From contig OX485806.1 in NCBI GenBank assembly GCA_950295325.1, positions 1,488,001 to 1,552,000 on the forward strand: a DNA stretch of 64,000 bases, given 5' to 3'. Below, piece after piece: positions 1 to 12,246 of the stretch; position 1 is the stretch's first letter, and each line of letters starts with the position of its first letter. Both the position numbers and the translations under genes were made by a program. This stretch comes from Polytrichum commune (taxonomy: Eukaryota; Streptophyta; Polytrichopsida; Polytrichales; Polytrichaceae). The notes under the pieces are model-generated. The model worked only from the letters and a program-made list of their open reading frames with translations, was not told the origin of the DNA and ran no database searches.

Positions 1-1010
1 TTTACGAACGGGCGTTCGTAAATCTCGGCCCACATTTACGAACGTGCGTTCGTAAACCTCGGCCCACATTTACGAACGGGCGTTCGTAAATCTCCGCCAC
101 ATTTACGAACGTGCGTTCGTAAACCTCGGCCCACATTTTCGTAAAATTCTGCGCAGCAACAAAGTGCTGCATAGTTCGTAAATGTGCGCTGACTTTTGCG
201 AACGGTCGTTCGTAAACCTCGGCCCACATTTACGAACGGGCGTTCGTAAATCTCCGCCCCATTTACGAACGTGCGTTCGTAAACCTCGGCCCACATTTAC
301 AAACGGGCGTTCGTAAATCTCCGCCCCATTTACGAACGTGCGTTCGTAAACCCCGGCCCATTTACGAACGTGCGTTCGTAAACCTTAGCCCACATTTTCG
401 TAAAATTCTACGCAGCAACAAAGTGCTGCATAGTTCGTAAATGTGGGCCGACTTTTACGAACGGGCGTTCGTAAACCTCGGCCCACATTTACGAACGGGC
501 GTTCGTAAATTTCCGCCCCATTTACGAACGTGCGTTCGTAAACCTCGGCCCACATTTTTGTAAAATTCTGCGCAGCAACAAAGTGCTGCATAGTTCGTAA
601 ATGTGTGCCGACTTTTACGAACAGGCGTTCGTAAACCTCGGCCCACATTTACGAACGGGCGTTCGTAAATCTCCGCCACATTTACGAACGTGCGTTCGTA
701 AACCTCGGCCCACATTTTCGTAAAATTCTGCGCAGCAACAAAGTGCTGCATAGTTCGTAAATGTGCGCCGACTTTTACAAACGGGCGTTCGTAAACCTCG
801 GCCCACATTTTCGTAAACTTGTGCTCATCAACCAAGTGTTGCACTGTTACGAACGTGCGTTCGTAAACCTCGACGAGTATTTACAAATGCGCGTTTGTAA
901 ACCTTGGCCAACAACAAAGGTTGCATATTTAGGAACATGCATTTGTGAACTTCGGCGTAATAACCAAGGGCTGCATGTTTACGAATGCACGCTCATAAAC
1001 CTTGGCTACA
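1..1010. repeat. Tandem array of 22-bp palindromes, family A
   Basis: About twenty copies of an inverted repeat with arms TTTACGAACG and CGTTCGTAAA around two variable bases, mostly GG or TG. Copies are joined by short linkers such as CCTCGGCCCACA and TCTCCGCCCCA. A longer module containing GCAGCAACAAAGTGCTGC, itself an imperfect palindrome, recurs near 152, 412, 572 and 732, giving a higher-order period of about 160 bp. From about 840 to 1010 the copies become progressively imperfect. The array runs off the left edge of the window. Every reading frame here is repeat-derived, so I call no gene. Confidence 0.95.
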
Positions 1011-2400
1011 TACAATGAAAATGTGCACCACCCCCTTGCTACAATAATCAATAGCGAATAGGAGTACGTATATATGAAAGCCCATTGTTAATGGGTGTTT
1101 GCAGTCCTTCCTTGCTACATTAACTCTTTTGTTGCTAGTCATTTCCAAGCCTTGCAAAAACACCTCCCAACCTAGTGCATCTCTAGAAAAGTCCTTTGAC
1201 GTATGATCGCCTTAAACTTACGTTTAAGGCTAAAAAATATGTCTTGGACACTACCTACGAGCTCACGTTTTTGGTCTGAATGGCCAACTTTTAGATGTTG
1301 TTTCCATAATATAAGCTTAGAGCTGGCATCTCTAACCTTCTACAACCTATAGTGGAGTTTTCAGGTCCTTATGACTAGCTGACGTTTTTGGTCAAAGGTG
1401 GTTTTCGCAAACCGAATCCAGATCCAACGTTTCTAAGCTTCAACCAACCTATGGTACATTTTTCAAGTCATTCTAACTACTTGCTCTAGACGTCTCCTAT
1501 GAGTGTCACGTTCGCGCATACCTATCCTTTCTACTTTCTAATGCATTCTTTGTTCCTACATGACAAGTTGTCCAATGCACATTTTCAATAACACCTTCAA
1601 CACCTTTGTCTTGACAACACTAAGGACTATGTTATCTTAGAAGGAGAGCAGTAATAGGAGAATGCCAACAATGAATCTACTCTTCAAATCCCTCTTTCAG
1701 CACTTTGTTGTTTGTTTTCCAAGACTGTTGTCCGTCTGGACTGCCTCACATTTCTAGGTCTAAACTTACAAGCATACACACCTTCTCTAAGAGTCTAAGC
1801 TATCTTCACATATGTGTTCTAAGAGAGCCAAAAGGTTCTAGGACAATCTTTATATACCTCAAAACAACTACCTACTAGGTGGGTCAACTTGGTAGGTTAC
1901 CAGCCTGTCAAAACACTGCAACTAGCTGTCCTCACACGTTTTTGCCCTTTGTCCAATACATGACCAACTGGCACACTGAGGTCATAAAAAATGATCAACT
2001 AGTCATAGAAATGCAATGCTATTTAATAACTTTGGACCAACAAGTCATTATCTGACCAACTAAATTATTAACACCAAATAATTACTACTACTGAATAAAT
2101 TGCTCAGTAGTAAAACAGTAAAAAACCAATTAGTGGACGTTTTAACAACTAATTGCATTAGGGACAAATTTGACGTCAACTAGTAAACTAGCATTCTTTT
2201 GCCCTTTCGACAATTCGCGACCAACTAGTCAGTTTTTGATGGGTTGGTTTACTATGAACATTTTATGTTCTTAAAACACGGTGCTAATTTCTACCTTAAC
2301 TTCTATCTTATCTATGTTTGTGCAAATAAACGAAACCACTATACATATTTGCAAACACACATTCGTAAAAATACGTAATGTTGATTTACACATTACACAT
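1011..2400. other. AT-rich non-coding stretch
   Basis: No convincing coding frame, RNA gene or clear repeat boundary seen. Near 2349-2370 there is a degraded family A palindrome (left part TTTGCAAACA, right part CATTCGTAAA). Confidence 0.6.
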
Positions 2401-2408
2401 TACACTGA

Positions 2409-2430
2409 TTTACGAACGGTTGTTCGTAAA
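2409..2430. repeat. Isolated family A palindrome
   Basis: A single copy with left arm TTTACGAACG, centre GT and right arm TGTTCGTAAA (one mismatch). It lies about 60 bp upstream of the first recognisable codon of the truncated phosphatase-like copy, outside the main array. Confidence 0.85.
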
Positions 2431-2491
2431 TATGCTACCAAAATCTACTTTAACAATTGAATGTGGATATACTTTATATTGTGCATAAAGT

Positions 2492-3291
2492 ATGGTCTTG
2501 GAGAACACGGTGCCCATTTTCAAGTTCCTCATCTGTGATCTCCCAAGCCCTTGCCTCGTTCTCGGCCAAGAAGTATGCGATGAGCTAATTGACGAGAATG
2601 GTGTGCCAATGCCCAAGTTTGGTGGTCGAGGCGGAGGGCAACATTTCCTCAAGGTCTTGAGGTCCAGGTTGTGGCTAGAAGCCCCCCTATTGGAGGGAGT
2701 CCCCCACGGGAGCTGGCCAACTCCGGAGAACACCCTCCTCATCGACGACAACACCGCCAAGAGCCTTCTTTGTCCCCTCCTATTCTTTCACCGTTGCTCT
2801 CATTTTCTTGCATCTGCATGTTATGCACTTTACGAGCGCCCATCCCAAACCGCCCCTCCTTAATTTATCCACTCCACTCTGTCTATGATATTGTTTCACA
2901 GGTCGCTCCACGCTCGTTTGGTGGCCGACCCTCCTTGACTTCTTCATTGGAGACGCACACAACTCAAGGTTGCATCTTCCGAGTCCGATCGTTGTTTGGC
3001 CCTCCGGAGAAGTGCAAGACATTCTCTCTTGCAGATGCCTTTGTATTCCACTACAATACCATTTCGTACAATTCGGGAGCGCGTTTGGACATATTGAAGA
3101 ACGACACATATTCGAGGTCAGTCAACAAACTTGGCTATAGTTGCGGGCCGGAGATTTTCAAAGCTATAGAGGCCATTGGAGCATTACAGAGAGAAGCCAC
3201 CGTAAAAGATAAGGACATGGCCACGAGAAAAAATATAGTGGGACGTACTAGTGGGACTATAAACGCCTACGGACTCCCTAAATATGTGTAG
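2492..3291 (+). pseudogene. Truncated HAD/FCP1-like phosphatase gene copy
   Basis: The first part (about 2501-2770) encodes the C-terminal half of an HAD/FCP1-like phosphatase, including a KVL segment (motif III lysine) and TLLIDDNTAK (motif IV acidic pair). It aligns by eye with the minus-strand gene at 12247-13050, for example CLVLGQEVC against CMVLAQEAC and GVPHGSWPTPENTL against GVPYDVRPTRENTL. Motifs I and II (DxN/DxD and the Ser/Thr) are absent, so the 5' half is missing. A second exon begins after a TTTCACAG acceptor at 2902, in phase 0, and reads VAPRSFGGR... to LGYSCGPEIFKAIEA..., ending with TAG at 3291; the equivalent exon at the other locus starts VAPTR and carries NGYSRGAEIFRNVEA. 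Probably a non-functional duplicate; the connection between its two exons is not resolved. Confidence 0.6.
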
Positions 3292-5230
3292 GGGTAGAGC
3301 ATAGTGCTTGGTTATCCATTCTATTTGAAGGTCTTCAAGACATTAATGGTATTTCCATTATGTTTGTATTTCAAACCCGTTGAATAGATTCAATTTCCAA
3401 TCATTCTCCACATCTTCTTTTCCATTAGCAATAATTTGTCATTTTATACACATATGTTTTCATGTATGGTTCATTTTTTTGTTCACTTTGATGCATTTAT
3501 GTTGATGATTATATCCAATGTTATACATATGGTATTTTAATGTTGTTAACATTGGCTCAAATTTGAAAACCACATCCTTGAATAGTCTCAAAATCATCAA
3601 AAAGTCTCCGATTACCGAATATAGTGTTTGTTGTTCTTTTTACAAAAGGCCATAGGTCATTTGACTCTTTTGTACACTTTCTATAAGTCCTTCATTAATA
3701 ATATAGCTTCTAGATTCTTGGGACGGAGGACTTTAGCTTGCACACAATCTGCTCTACTCCAAGTAAAAATAGGTCTCTCGGGTATGTTGCGTAATAGTAT
3801 ATTCACAACCCCAGACAAAATGTCCAAAGGAAGAGATGAATAAAAACCAACCATAAACTTGGACATACAATCTCTTATCAATTTCATACTTGAACAACGT
3901 ATAGTCACAACACCACAATGAATCTTCTCAAAAAAATTTCACGTCAAACTCCCTAAATCCCTTTGCTCACTCTCCAAAATTTGATAGACCATATGTTTCA
4001 CCTCAAAAACCACCAGGAACTTTTTGGAAGTAGTAGACCATGTTCTAATTATAAGATATGCTGAGGAATCATTCTCTCTTACCTCCTTCACAATTGTTGT
4101 ATTTTGATGAGGTTGTGTAACTTTGTTTTATGGGGATGTCCAACTACCTCTTACTTTACTACCTCCCAATTTGTTTTGTGTGGTCTGATCTACCTTGGAT
4201 TTTGAGGATAGTCCATTCCCACCATTAGAAAGGTTAGAATTCTTGCAGAAAATTGGTGACCCAATATTTGTTGTTGTTGCTGCAACATTCCCCAACATAA
4301 TCATAACATCCTGCTAAAATGACATTGGAAAAATGTCTTTAGTCTATATGTCAGTATCCTAGATCCAAAGTGCTATTATATGTAATTTTGTCCTCAGCCT
4401 TTATCCCGAATATATGTGCTCATAACCTAGCTCAAAGCACCAGTCAATTGACCAACTCAAGTTTTAAACACATTCGCATTAGCTCGAACTGAGAGAGCAT
4501 GATTGCAATGCTAAAATTTAACGTATCTTATTATATGACTTGATGTTGATGTTTTGCTATACGACAAACTATAATGCTTAGTAATTACTGCAATTGCATA
4601 ACTTTATTTTACTCACTTGACAACAAAAATGAACAAATACTTTATGTTCCAATTCCATCAGTCTTTGTGATGGACTTTGCTACTTGCGAATACCAAACAT
4701 GTTTTCTAAATAAGGACTTTATTATCACAAATCAACAAGCTCAGGACCTCAGATATCTCTGGTTTCTCAAGATGTATTCTTAGAATCTATAGCAGTTTCC
4801 CATTAACTCCGAAAGTCATATTCAATTCCATCAGTCTTTGTGATGGTATTTGTTATTCGTGAGTAGCATACATCTCTCAAGGAATTTCTGAGTACCATAC
4901 ATCTCTTGGTAGCATACATCCATACATCCACATTCAATAGTTCATAAGAATTCGACTGTAGCATACACCCACATTCAATAGTTAACACAAGTGAGAAGAC
5001 CTATGTATTCAGTTCACAAATCAATAAACATGCACTGTCAATAACCATCATTGAATCAGAGAAGGTCCCATTTTCAATTACTAGGTGTAAGCTCACAATT
5101 GACCACCTCATTCTATTACACATTTGCATTCTAAGTCAATTGCACTTGAGCTAAAAAAATAATTTTTTCTTCAGTCAGTATTTAAGAAAATTATTTATCC
5201 TGGCACAAAGGTTATAAAGTTACTCTACAA
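3292..5230. other. AT-rich non-coding stretch with small duplications
   Basis: No supported gene. The 23-bp stretch beginning ATTCCATCAGTCTTTG occurs near 4651 and again near 4827. The phrase CACATTCAATAGTT occurs near 4929 and 4971. Short frames here have no recognisable features. Confidence 0.55.
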
Positions 5231-5239
5231 ATCAACTTA

Positions 5240-7625
5240 CAAGGTTATAAGGTTACCTTCTCCTGATTAGTTGATGTCCGTTGGCTCTCAAAATTTGCAT
5301 CCAACGTAGTGATGGGTTTCTCAACTATGGAGCCCACATGAGCTCCAACTTCTTCAGTTCCAATGGAGACATGAGCATTCTCTGTGAGTAAGCTCACATT
5401 AGTGGGTGGATTATTTTTTGATGAATTCACAAAGGCTAAAAACAAATTGAACATCTCATCCATTTTTCTTTCCATTTGGGATATCTTCCCCTCTAGTGCT
5501 TGATTACCAGGTTCATGAGCATATGCTCCAACCTAATTTGAAGCTCTTTCACCCCCACCAACCTCGGAATTTACCTCCTACAAGACAACATACACACATA
5601 TCAACAAAACCCAATCACCAAGTAGACATATAAACAAGTTGCCCTAATCAGCAAGTACCTGCTCCAACAACCAACCATTTCAACAAGTGGAAAATAACAA
5701 GCAGACCTAACAACACAACCCAAATAACAAAGCCCAACTAGCGTCTATAACCAAATTTACCCATACGACTGCAGAGATCCCCGAGGGAGTTGTTCTTTGT
5801 TTTTTGGCACCCCTTGATTTCATGATTTCAACATTGATTTCCTCATTTGTGGGTGTCCTACCAAGCTCTTCCTCTTACAATGCCATAAATATTTTATACC
5901 AACTAAGCAAATGAGAAAGACAATAAACGAACAAACAAACAAATATACATACATAAAAACAAACAACATCACTTACCAAACCCTCTCGGATGGAGTCTTC
6001 TCCATAACCTGACCTTGATGTCGTCTGCTGGCATCCACGCGATGCCTTCAACCTCTCTGCCTCTGCAATTTTTATCAGGTATTTGATGAGAAATTTTGTA
6101 TTCTCCCAATCCTCTTGAGTGCATGTCCTTGGTTTTTTTTTGTTACCCTCAATGTGAGATTTAATTAGATATCTTTTGTTCTTCAAAATTTGCTTCAGGT
6201 GCTTTTCAAATGCCATGTCATGTCATGTAGATTATGATCTACATACTCCCATGACTCCTCCAACCGACGTCTGATTGCTTCAATTGCAGTGGCGGGTTGA
6301 TCATGTAGGTCAACAATGTAGAAATCCAGTGCATGGGAGTATCCTCGAAGTGATGCTCCCCACAAATACAATCTATTCCCAGTAGGAAATCCTCCAGCAT
6401 TACACCTCACCCAATAAGGTTTCTTCCCCACCAATTTCCGTAAAACTGCCTCAACTCTTTCATCCACTTCAATTTTCTTCCTTCGAGCTCTCAACATGAC
6501 GGTGCATTCCATTGTTGTTTCCCTTGGTATTCGAACTTTAAAATCGGTGTCGACATCGGCTCCAAATTGGATGTTAGGTATGGTTGGTGCAGGTATGGGT
6601 GGGGCTAGTCTCTGCAAAAACAAGTAATGATTATGAGTACAAAAAAAAGCATAAATAATGATCAGGAGTAATAAAAGTAGAGAAAAAATTTTCAAAAGAG
6701 TTTTATAAACATACCTGATTGAGTAGTCCGGCTATCAGAGCTCCTAGCATGTTGCTCTGATTTTGACCAACACTAAGACGGGCTACATGTTGTGGTGGAG
6801 GTGGTTGTTGGCCAAAAGCTTGAAGTAGCATTGCCAATTGCGGATTCTATAGGTTCTGCATTTGTGGGAGCGGCTACATATGGTGCATATGTTCAAGCAA
6901 ATACTTAGCATTATGCAACAAGTACAAACAACAAGTACAAACAAGTGCCCTAAACAACCATTAAACAAGTGTAAATAAAAAAGCATGTGCTAGTGGGGAG
7001 CTAACCATGTGCACTACCTAGCGTTAAAGCAAGTTGGAGTTTTTTAGGTAATTCAAAAATACTCACATTCAAGAGCTTTAGAATTAACATGCCATGGGTG
7101 TGCTAACACACGGCCTCAAATAGACTACTATAGTGACTGACACTTGGCTGTAGTGAACATAATGCAAAAACAACAAGCAAATGACTCAAAAAAAATACAT
7201 GTGGAAGGGGTTGAGCAAGAAGGAAAATGGTAGAGACTTTTCTTCTCTATTGATAGCCTCTGCAACTATTGCTATTGGGATCCATTGATATTTTGTGTCT
7301 GAATGATGAATTAAAGCAAATTGTTTTTTAAGGTATAGGTCATCATCCAGACACCTAGACAAGCGATCATGGTTAGCTCCCCACTAGTGATCATAATGTA
7401 AAAACAAGAAGCAAATGACTCAAATAAAAAATACTTGTGGAGGGGTTGAGCAGGTTTAGGGTCATCAAGCTCATCATCCTCATCCTCCAATTCAAATTCT
7501 CCCAACCACAGCTCATCATCCTTGCCAACATCAGCAGGTAATGGATCTTCAACTACTTTTCTTTTGTTTTTTGCCATTTTATTGCGTGGATTCTTCACTT
7601 TGCTCCTCTTCTTCCAAACATGCAC
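5240..7625 (-). pseudogene. Decayed plant transposase, Ptta/En-Spm (Transposase_24-like)
   Basis: Minus-strand exon-like blocks in order. 7625-7440 is acidic (ELEDEDDELDDPKP). About 6820-6716 is Pro/Gln-rich and ends in a good donor (CAG then GTATGT). 6612-6195 follows a TTTTTGCAG acceptor and contains VRIPRETTMEC and RRRLEESWEYVDHNL. 6216-5990 reads KHLKQILKNKRYLIKSHIEG and SRSGYGEDSIREGL. About 5550-5245 contains LEGKISQMERKMDEMF, like the C-terminal coiled coil of this family. The order and the LEGK..MERKMD segment resemble plant Transposase_24 proteins, whose usual role is transposition of En/Spm-like elements. It is broken: a pentanucleotide (ATGAC) duplication near 6216-6230 shifts the frame, and a TAG lies in frame at 5533-5535. 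The family assignment is by eye. Confidence 0.45.
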
Positions 7626-9618
7626 AACCTTCTCCTAAATATGCAAATCACATAATTGACAAATCATGACCAAAATTGCATGAAAATAAATCAATGACTA
7701 GACAAGCATGAACACCGTGCAAATCAGATTAGCAAAGCATATAAAATGTACCTTTTGGGTTTAGGTTGGGATGTATTTTCTATGGAGTTGCCAGAACTTT
7801 CTTCACTTGCATCAACTTGAAAATCAACGTCAGATTTAGTTTTGTCCTCGTCTGAAGACTCTATCACAACTTTGTTTTTACTGCTTACTCTTTGCAATCG
7901 CCTACTACGTCTAGGTGTGTAAACTCCTAGGTGTCTCGATTAGAAGGTAAGGTTCCTTGTAATTGGAATGTGTTTACAAGTTTTGTGGTTGCTTTATCAA
8001 GAATGGGTTGATGAATAGAAGGAAACCTACTCAGTGCAAAGAACACACTTTGTTGGTCAAAATCAAAAATGTTAGCCAATGTCCTAATAATTCTATTCAC
8101 ATCCATTGGATGCCCCATTCTCAATCAAACTATTTTGTCATGTTAAGCTCAAGGGTTTTGTCATATTAGGCAATGGAGGGTTTTGGACTTGGACGTGATG
8201 ATTAAGGGCCTTACTAATGATGATCAAGAATTAAGGAACATAATGATGGAAGAACATGGACTTGGGGGCAAAGGGAGGGAGGAGGGGCGGGTAGACAATA
8301 GGGTTTACAAAAAAGATATAGAAGCGCTAAGAAGGGTGTGATTGTGATTGTGATTGTGATTGTAGAGGCGGCCAGACAATGTGCCCGTGAATATGTGATT
8401 GCAAGTATATGAGTGTAGGTTTCGGTACAAGGTTTCAAGAAGGGCACAAGGTTTCAACAGAAGAAGGGCACCCTAAACCCAAAAATGTTTAGGTTTCAAC
8501 AAAAGAAGGGCGCTAAGAGGGTTTTCAAGAAGGGCGCTAAGGGTTTATGGTTTCAAGAAGGGCACTAAGAAGGGTTTCGGCACAAGGTGTCAAGAAACAA
8601 AGCTAGGCACAACAAAGACAAGCAAAGGAGGAAAGCAAGACAAAGCAAAGACGTGGCAATACAAAACTGCTACAAAGAGAAAATGGTGCAAGAAATCTAG
8701 CCTAGTTTGGTTGTGCTCTTTGACCGCTCAATTGGGCAAGGGTTTGAACTGAGGGGTAAGTGGATGAACCTCCAAAGATATTAGACGCATCGCGGCTTCT
8801 CCAACGTGGGAAGATTCAACGATGTCAGGAATGCATTGTCCTTTGCTATATTTTGCCTCCTTAGACCTCATAGTCGTCACCTTCTGCCATGGCTATAGTA
8901 GTAAGTTGGAGCAACTTAGACCCAAACCCAACATACTGAAACCCTAAAACTCTTGGGAGGGAAGTTATATGGGTTTAGGTTAGATTTTTTTGAATTTCAA
9001 AATAATTAGAAAACCCTATGTAGTGAACCATGTGCCTTTTGACTCTTTTTAGTCTATCTTTAAATGTATAGACTACATAATTAATTGTGTAGTCAAGAAA
9101 ATCATATTTATAAGGCATTTCCCTTTGAATTACATAAATTTTGACTAACCTTACTTGGTTCACTCATAAGCAACTTCCAACCGTGTCTCATGAGAAGAAC
9201 ATGGGACATACCCCTTAAATCCCATGGGTCACAATGTTATAGATGGGAAGTTTGTATGTCCCATGATAGAGGGGAATTATCATGGGACAACCCAAAGTGA
9301 GATGCATCAAATATGAGAATTTGTTTCATTTGACAATTGTCCCTCTTAATCAAAGGGACAATTTAAACTTTTCAATAATGAAAATATAATAATTTTATTT
9401 CAAAACATGATGGCCCCTCCACACTTGACTCTATCTCCGCCAGTTTAGGGTTTGTACTTTGACAATGAATAACGTATCACCATGAGCTCCAAAAATTATC
9501 AGAAAAAGAACAACAACTTCGATTTGGATTTGCTAATCATCTCATACTAATCACATGTTTATTATTGAATGTCCATGAAAGAATGTTCTATCCTTGTTCC
9601 ATTTTAGAAATTTTGTAG

Positions 9619-9620
<2 letters not shown>
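7626..9620. other. Low-information region
   Basis: A minus-strand frame at 8124-7927 (MGHPMDVNRIIRTLANIF...) may be a further 5' exon of the decayed transposase but shows no recognisable motif. From 8320 to 8580 a short phrase, roughly CAAGAAGGGCGCTAAG, recurs several times. Near 9190-9310 CATGGGAC and its reverse complement recur, suggesting remnants of an inverted-repeat element. No gene is supported. Confidence 0.4.

Positions 9621-9622
<2 letters not shown>

Positions 9623-9661
<39 letters not shown>
9623..9661. repeat. (AG)n microsatellite
   Basis: About twenty uninterrupted AG/GA dinucleotides. Confidence 0.98.
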
Positions 9662-9663
<2 letters not shown>

Positions 9664-10840
9664 CAATTACTGCCTACAAGTGTTTTTCATTCATCCAACA
9701 AGAAGCCTTGAAATAATCAACAAGCCTCAATCTTCTATTTTTAGTCATGTAGACACTGGATTTAGATTCAAAGGCCCCAAATTAGTCTAGTCAAAATTAT
9801 TTGAGATGAATCTGCCAAAAATCTATAAGGGACAACTTTTTATGTTGGATGGAGGAGAGGTGTCTTAATTTCTACAATTTTACATTAGAAGATAAATGCC
9901 GGCTTACATATAAAGTGCTTAAAAACCCTCCAATTACATGTAATGTTCAATGAGTTAATGGCTAAGGTGTTGGATTAGGGTGGTGAAGTCTAAAGTTCAA
10001 ATGCTTTCGCTAACACCCCTAAGTTTAATCTTGTACGTGGAAAGGGCCTACCTAAAGGTTAGACCAAGTTCATGGGATGTGTATGATTGTTCATTTTTTG
10101 AAATTTCCCTTTCAAAAAACTCCCAAGTAGCATATTCCCATCATCCATACAAAATATCCCATCTACACAACTTCCCATGTCCAACTGAACATTCCCATTA
10201 ATAATCAAGGGACATGAGCAAAATTCCCACTCATTCCACATTCCCTTCCAAGCCTTATGAACCATGGGACATGAAAGGAAATTTTGGAAATTTTTCCCAT
10301 TGGGACACAAGTGAAAGTTCCATGTGGCAGATGCTAAAACACAAGTCTTCCAATTCGTAGATGTTGAGAGAACATGGGAAAATGAAATGAACCAAGATTC
10401 TTACATTAGTGTATTAATTTTTACATTAGCATACTAATGAAATGAACCAAGATTCTTACATTAGTTTACAAATTTTGAGTGAGTGGGGGGGACCCCTTGG
10501 CCTCATTAAACCTGCACCCAACATGTGACAACTACCACATGTCCTCTTAGCATATACTAAACCTCATCCGTAGGCACACCTTAGTGTACAATTTCCACTA
10601 ACCTTAGTGTACATGTCAATGTCCACTAGTTTTAATTATGTTTTGAATTTATTTTCAAATCTTGTCTTTAACACTATATTCGTTAAATTGAGACTTTTTG
10701 GGCATTTTGAGACATTCATAGAAATAAGAACAAGGATAAATGGAACACATATTGGTGAAAGTTGTAAGATGCGAACACTTTGAAGCGGGTGTTTAGACCA
10801 AGAACCCCATTAATAACTCATATTTGTGATGGTTTAGGGT
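9662..10840. other. AT-rich non-coding stretch
   Basis: No supported gene. Multiple copies of TTCCCA/GGGACAT phrases between 10080 and 10320 match those at 9190-9310, consistent with a degraded dispersed element. The phrase AACCAAGATTCTTACATTAG is duplicated near 10390 and 10445. Confidence 0.45.
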
Positions 10841-10876
10841 GGGCAATCGAAACCTTAGACCAAATTGAAGGGGACA

Positions 10877-11130
10877 TCTTAAAACATTCATATTAATGCA
10901 CACAAAATATGAGAGCTTGTATGAATATGGTTTAGGTAGGGCAATCCAAACCATAGATCTTATTGAAGGGAAAATCTTAAAACATTCATATTAATGCACA
11001 CAAAATATGAGAGCTTGTATGAATATGGTTTAGGTAGGGCAATCCAAACCATAGATCTTATTGAAGGGGAAATCTTAAAACATTCATATTAATGCACACA
11101 ATAAGGCACTCCAAACCTTAGACCATATGG
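10877..11130. repeat. 98-bp tandem repeat, about 2.5 copies
   Basis: Units beginning AAAACATTCATATTAATGCA start at 10881, 10979 and 11077, giving a 98-bp period. The first two copies are almost identical and the third is truncated. A diverged partial copy precedes them from about 10840. Confidence 0.9.
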
Positions 11131-11279
11131 AAGGGGAAATCATGTCTAACTTATATTATTGCAAAAAAAAACATACAAAGTGTGGCATGTAAAATGCATA
11201 TCATGCTAACACCACACATCCATTGGATAGTGCGACCCAAAATGTTCTTGCCTATGGCCCAAAACCCTACGCCTACTAT

Positions 11280-12085
11280 GGCCTATCTAGCCTCGGATAC
11301 TACCTCTTTTTCTTTTGCTTCATTTTCTTTTGTTTTTTTTTTCTTTTGCCTCTTTTTCTTTTGCTGCAGCTTCTTTTGCTCGCATTGCTTCAACATTCCT
11401 GAAAATCTCCGCCCCACGACTATAGCCATTCTTGGGGTGACCGCCATCCATAACACATTTTGGAGTCCGTCGGCCGCCCGAAATATACGTCGAAGAATTC
11501 GAATACGATGAAGTGGATTGTCTCGCATTTCTGGTCATGGCGTACATACGCTCGAACTCGATGGACGCACTAGACCGCATAGGTTTACGGGTGGGAGCAA
11601 CCTGCAACGCGTCAATGCAAGACCACATGTGTTAGTTTAGGGAGGAAGACCCAAACGTGTCACACGTTCATTTTTAAAGTGCAAAATGATTGTAATGCGC
11701 GGTTAACCAGGTTTGGGGGGGGGGGGTTCACCTTGTCACCGGGGGCATTCCCGTCGGAGTCGGCGAGGAGGGGCAATGCGTCCCGCAAAGGAATAGGAAG
11801 GGTTCCACTCTTCGTTGGCCGAGCGTCCATCCGCAGCCGCCGTTGAGGTGTACTACTGCCGCCGGGCGGAGAGGGGGATGTCCGGACGCATTTGCGATTT
11901 ATGCCCTTGAGCGGCGACGGGGACGGAGAATGCCGGAAGATTTGCTTGGGTGGGGGGCTATCGACGACGCCGGCGTCAAGAGGCTCCTTGGAGTAGTCAA
12001 TGGTCGACGCGGCGTCGTAGACGGTCTCGTAGAAGAAGCTCCCCAAGTCCGACTCGCTGACGATGTCAATCGAGGGCTCCAAACG
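11280..12085 (-). CDS. 3' exons of HAD/FCP1-like phosphatase module, function unknown
   Basis: Two minus-strand exons. 12085-11732 follows a pyrimidine-rich GCGCCAG acceptor and ends at AAG with a GTGAAC donor. It encodes a disordered stretch rich in Ser and Pro (HSPSPSPLKG, TSPSPPGGSSTPQRR). 11601 to about 11280 follows a GCGTTGCAG acceptor and encodes VAPTRKPMRSSAS..., then NGYSRGAEIFRNVEA and a Lys/Glu-rich tail (AKEKEAKEKKNK). The second exon matches the exon at 2902-3291 in start, phase and the GYS.G.EIF motif, so both loci derive from one gene family. Whether these exons join to the phosphatase exon 160 bp upstream, which ends in TGA, or form a separate gene is not settled. The 3' end is uncertain because the Lys/Glu-rich tract is low-complexity. 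Confidence 0.5.
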
Positions 12086-12195
12086 CTGGCGCAAAAAAAG
12101 AAACGAAACAAAACCCAAGGGAGGAGGGTTTGCTAGAGCGCGTGAAAATCAAGATACATATGAAGCATATATTACACAAAATGAACGGGCGCGTG

Positions 12196-12239
12196 CGCAC
12201 ACACACACACACACACATACATACACATACAAACACACG
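12196..12239. repeat. (AC)n-rich microsatellite
   Basis: CACACA run interrupted by CATACATACACATACA, lying between the phosphatase exon and the downstream exons. Confidence 0.9.
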
Positions 12240-12246
12240 TAGTGTC

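Noticed and set aside
1-1018. Several open frames of 63-129 codons on both strands
   Set aside because: They are translations of the palindrome array and repeat the same peptides (such as RGLRT and YERPFV) in each frame.
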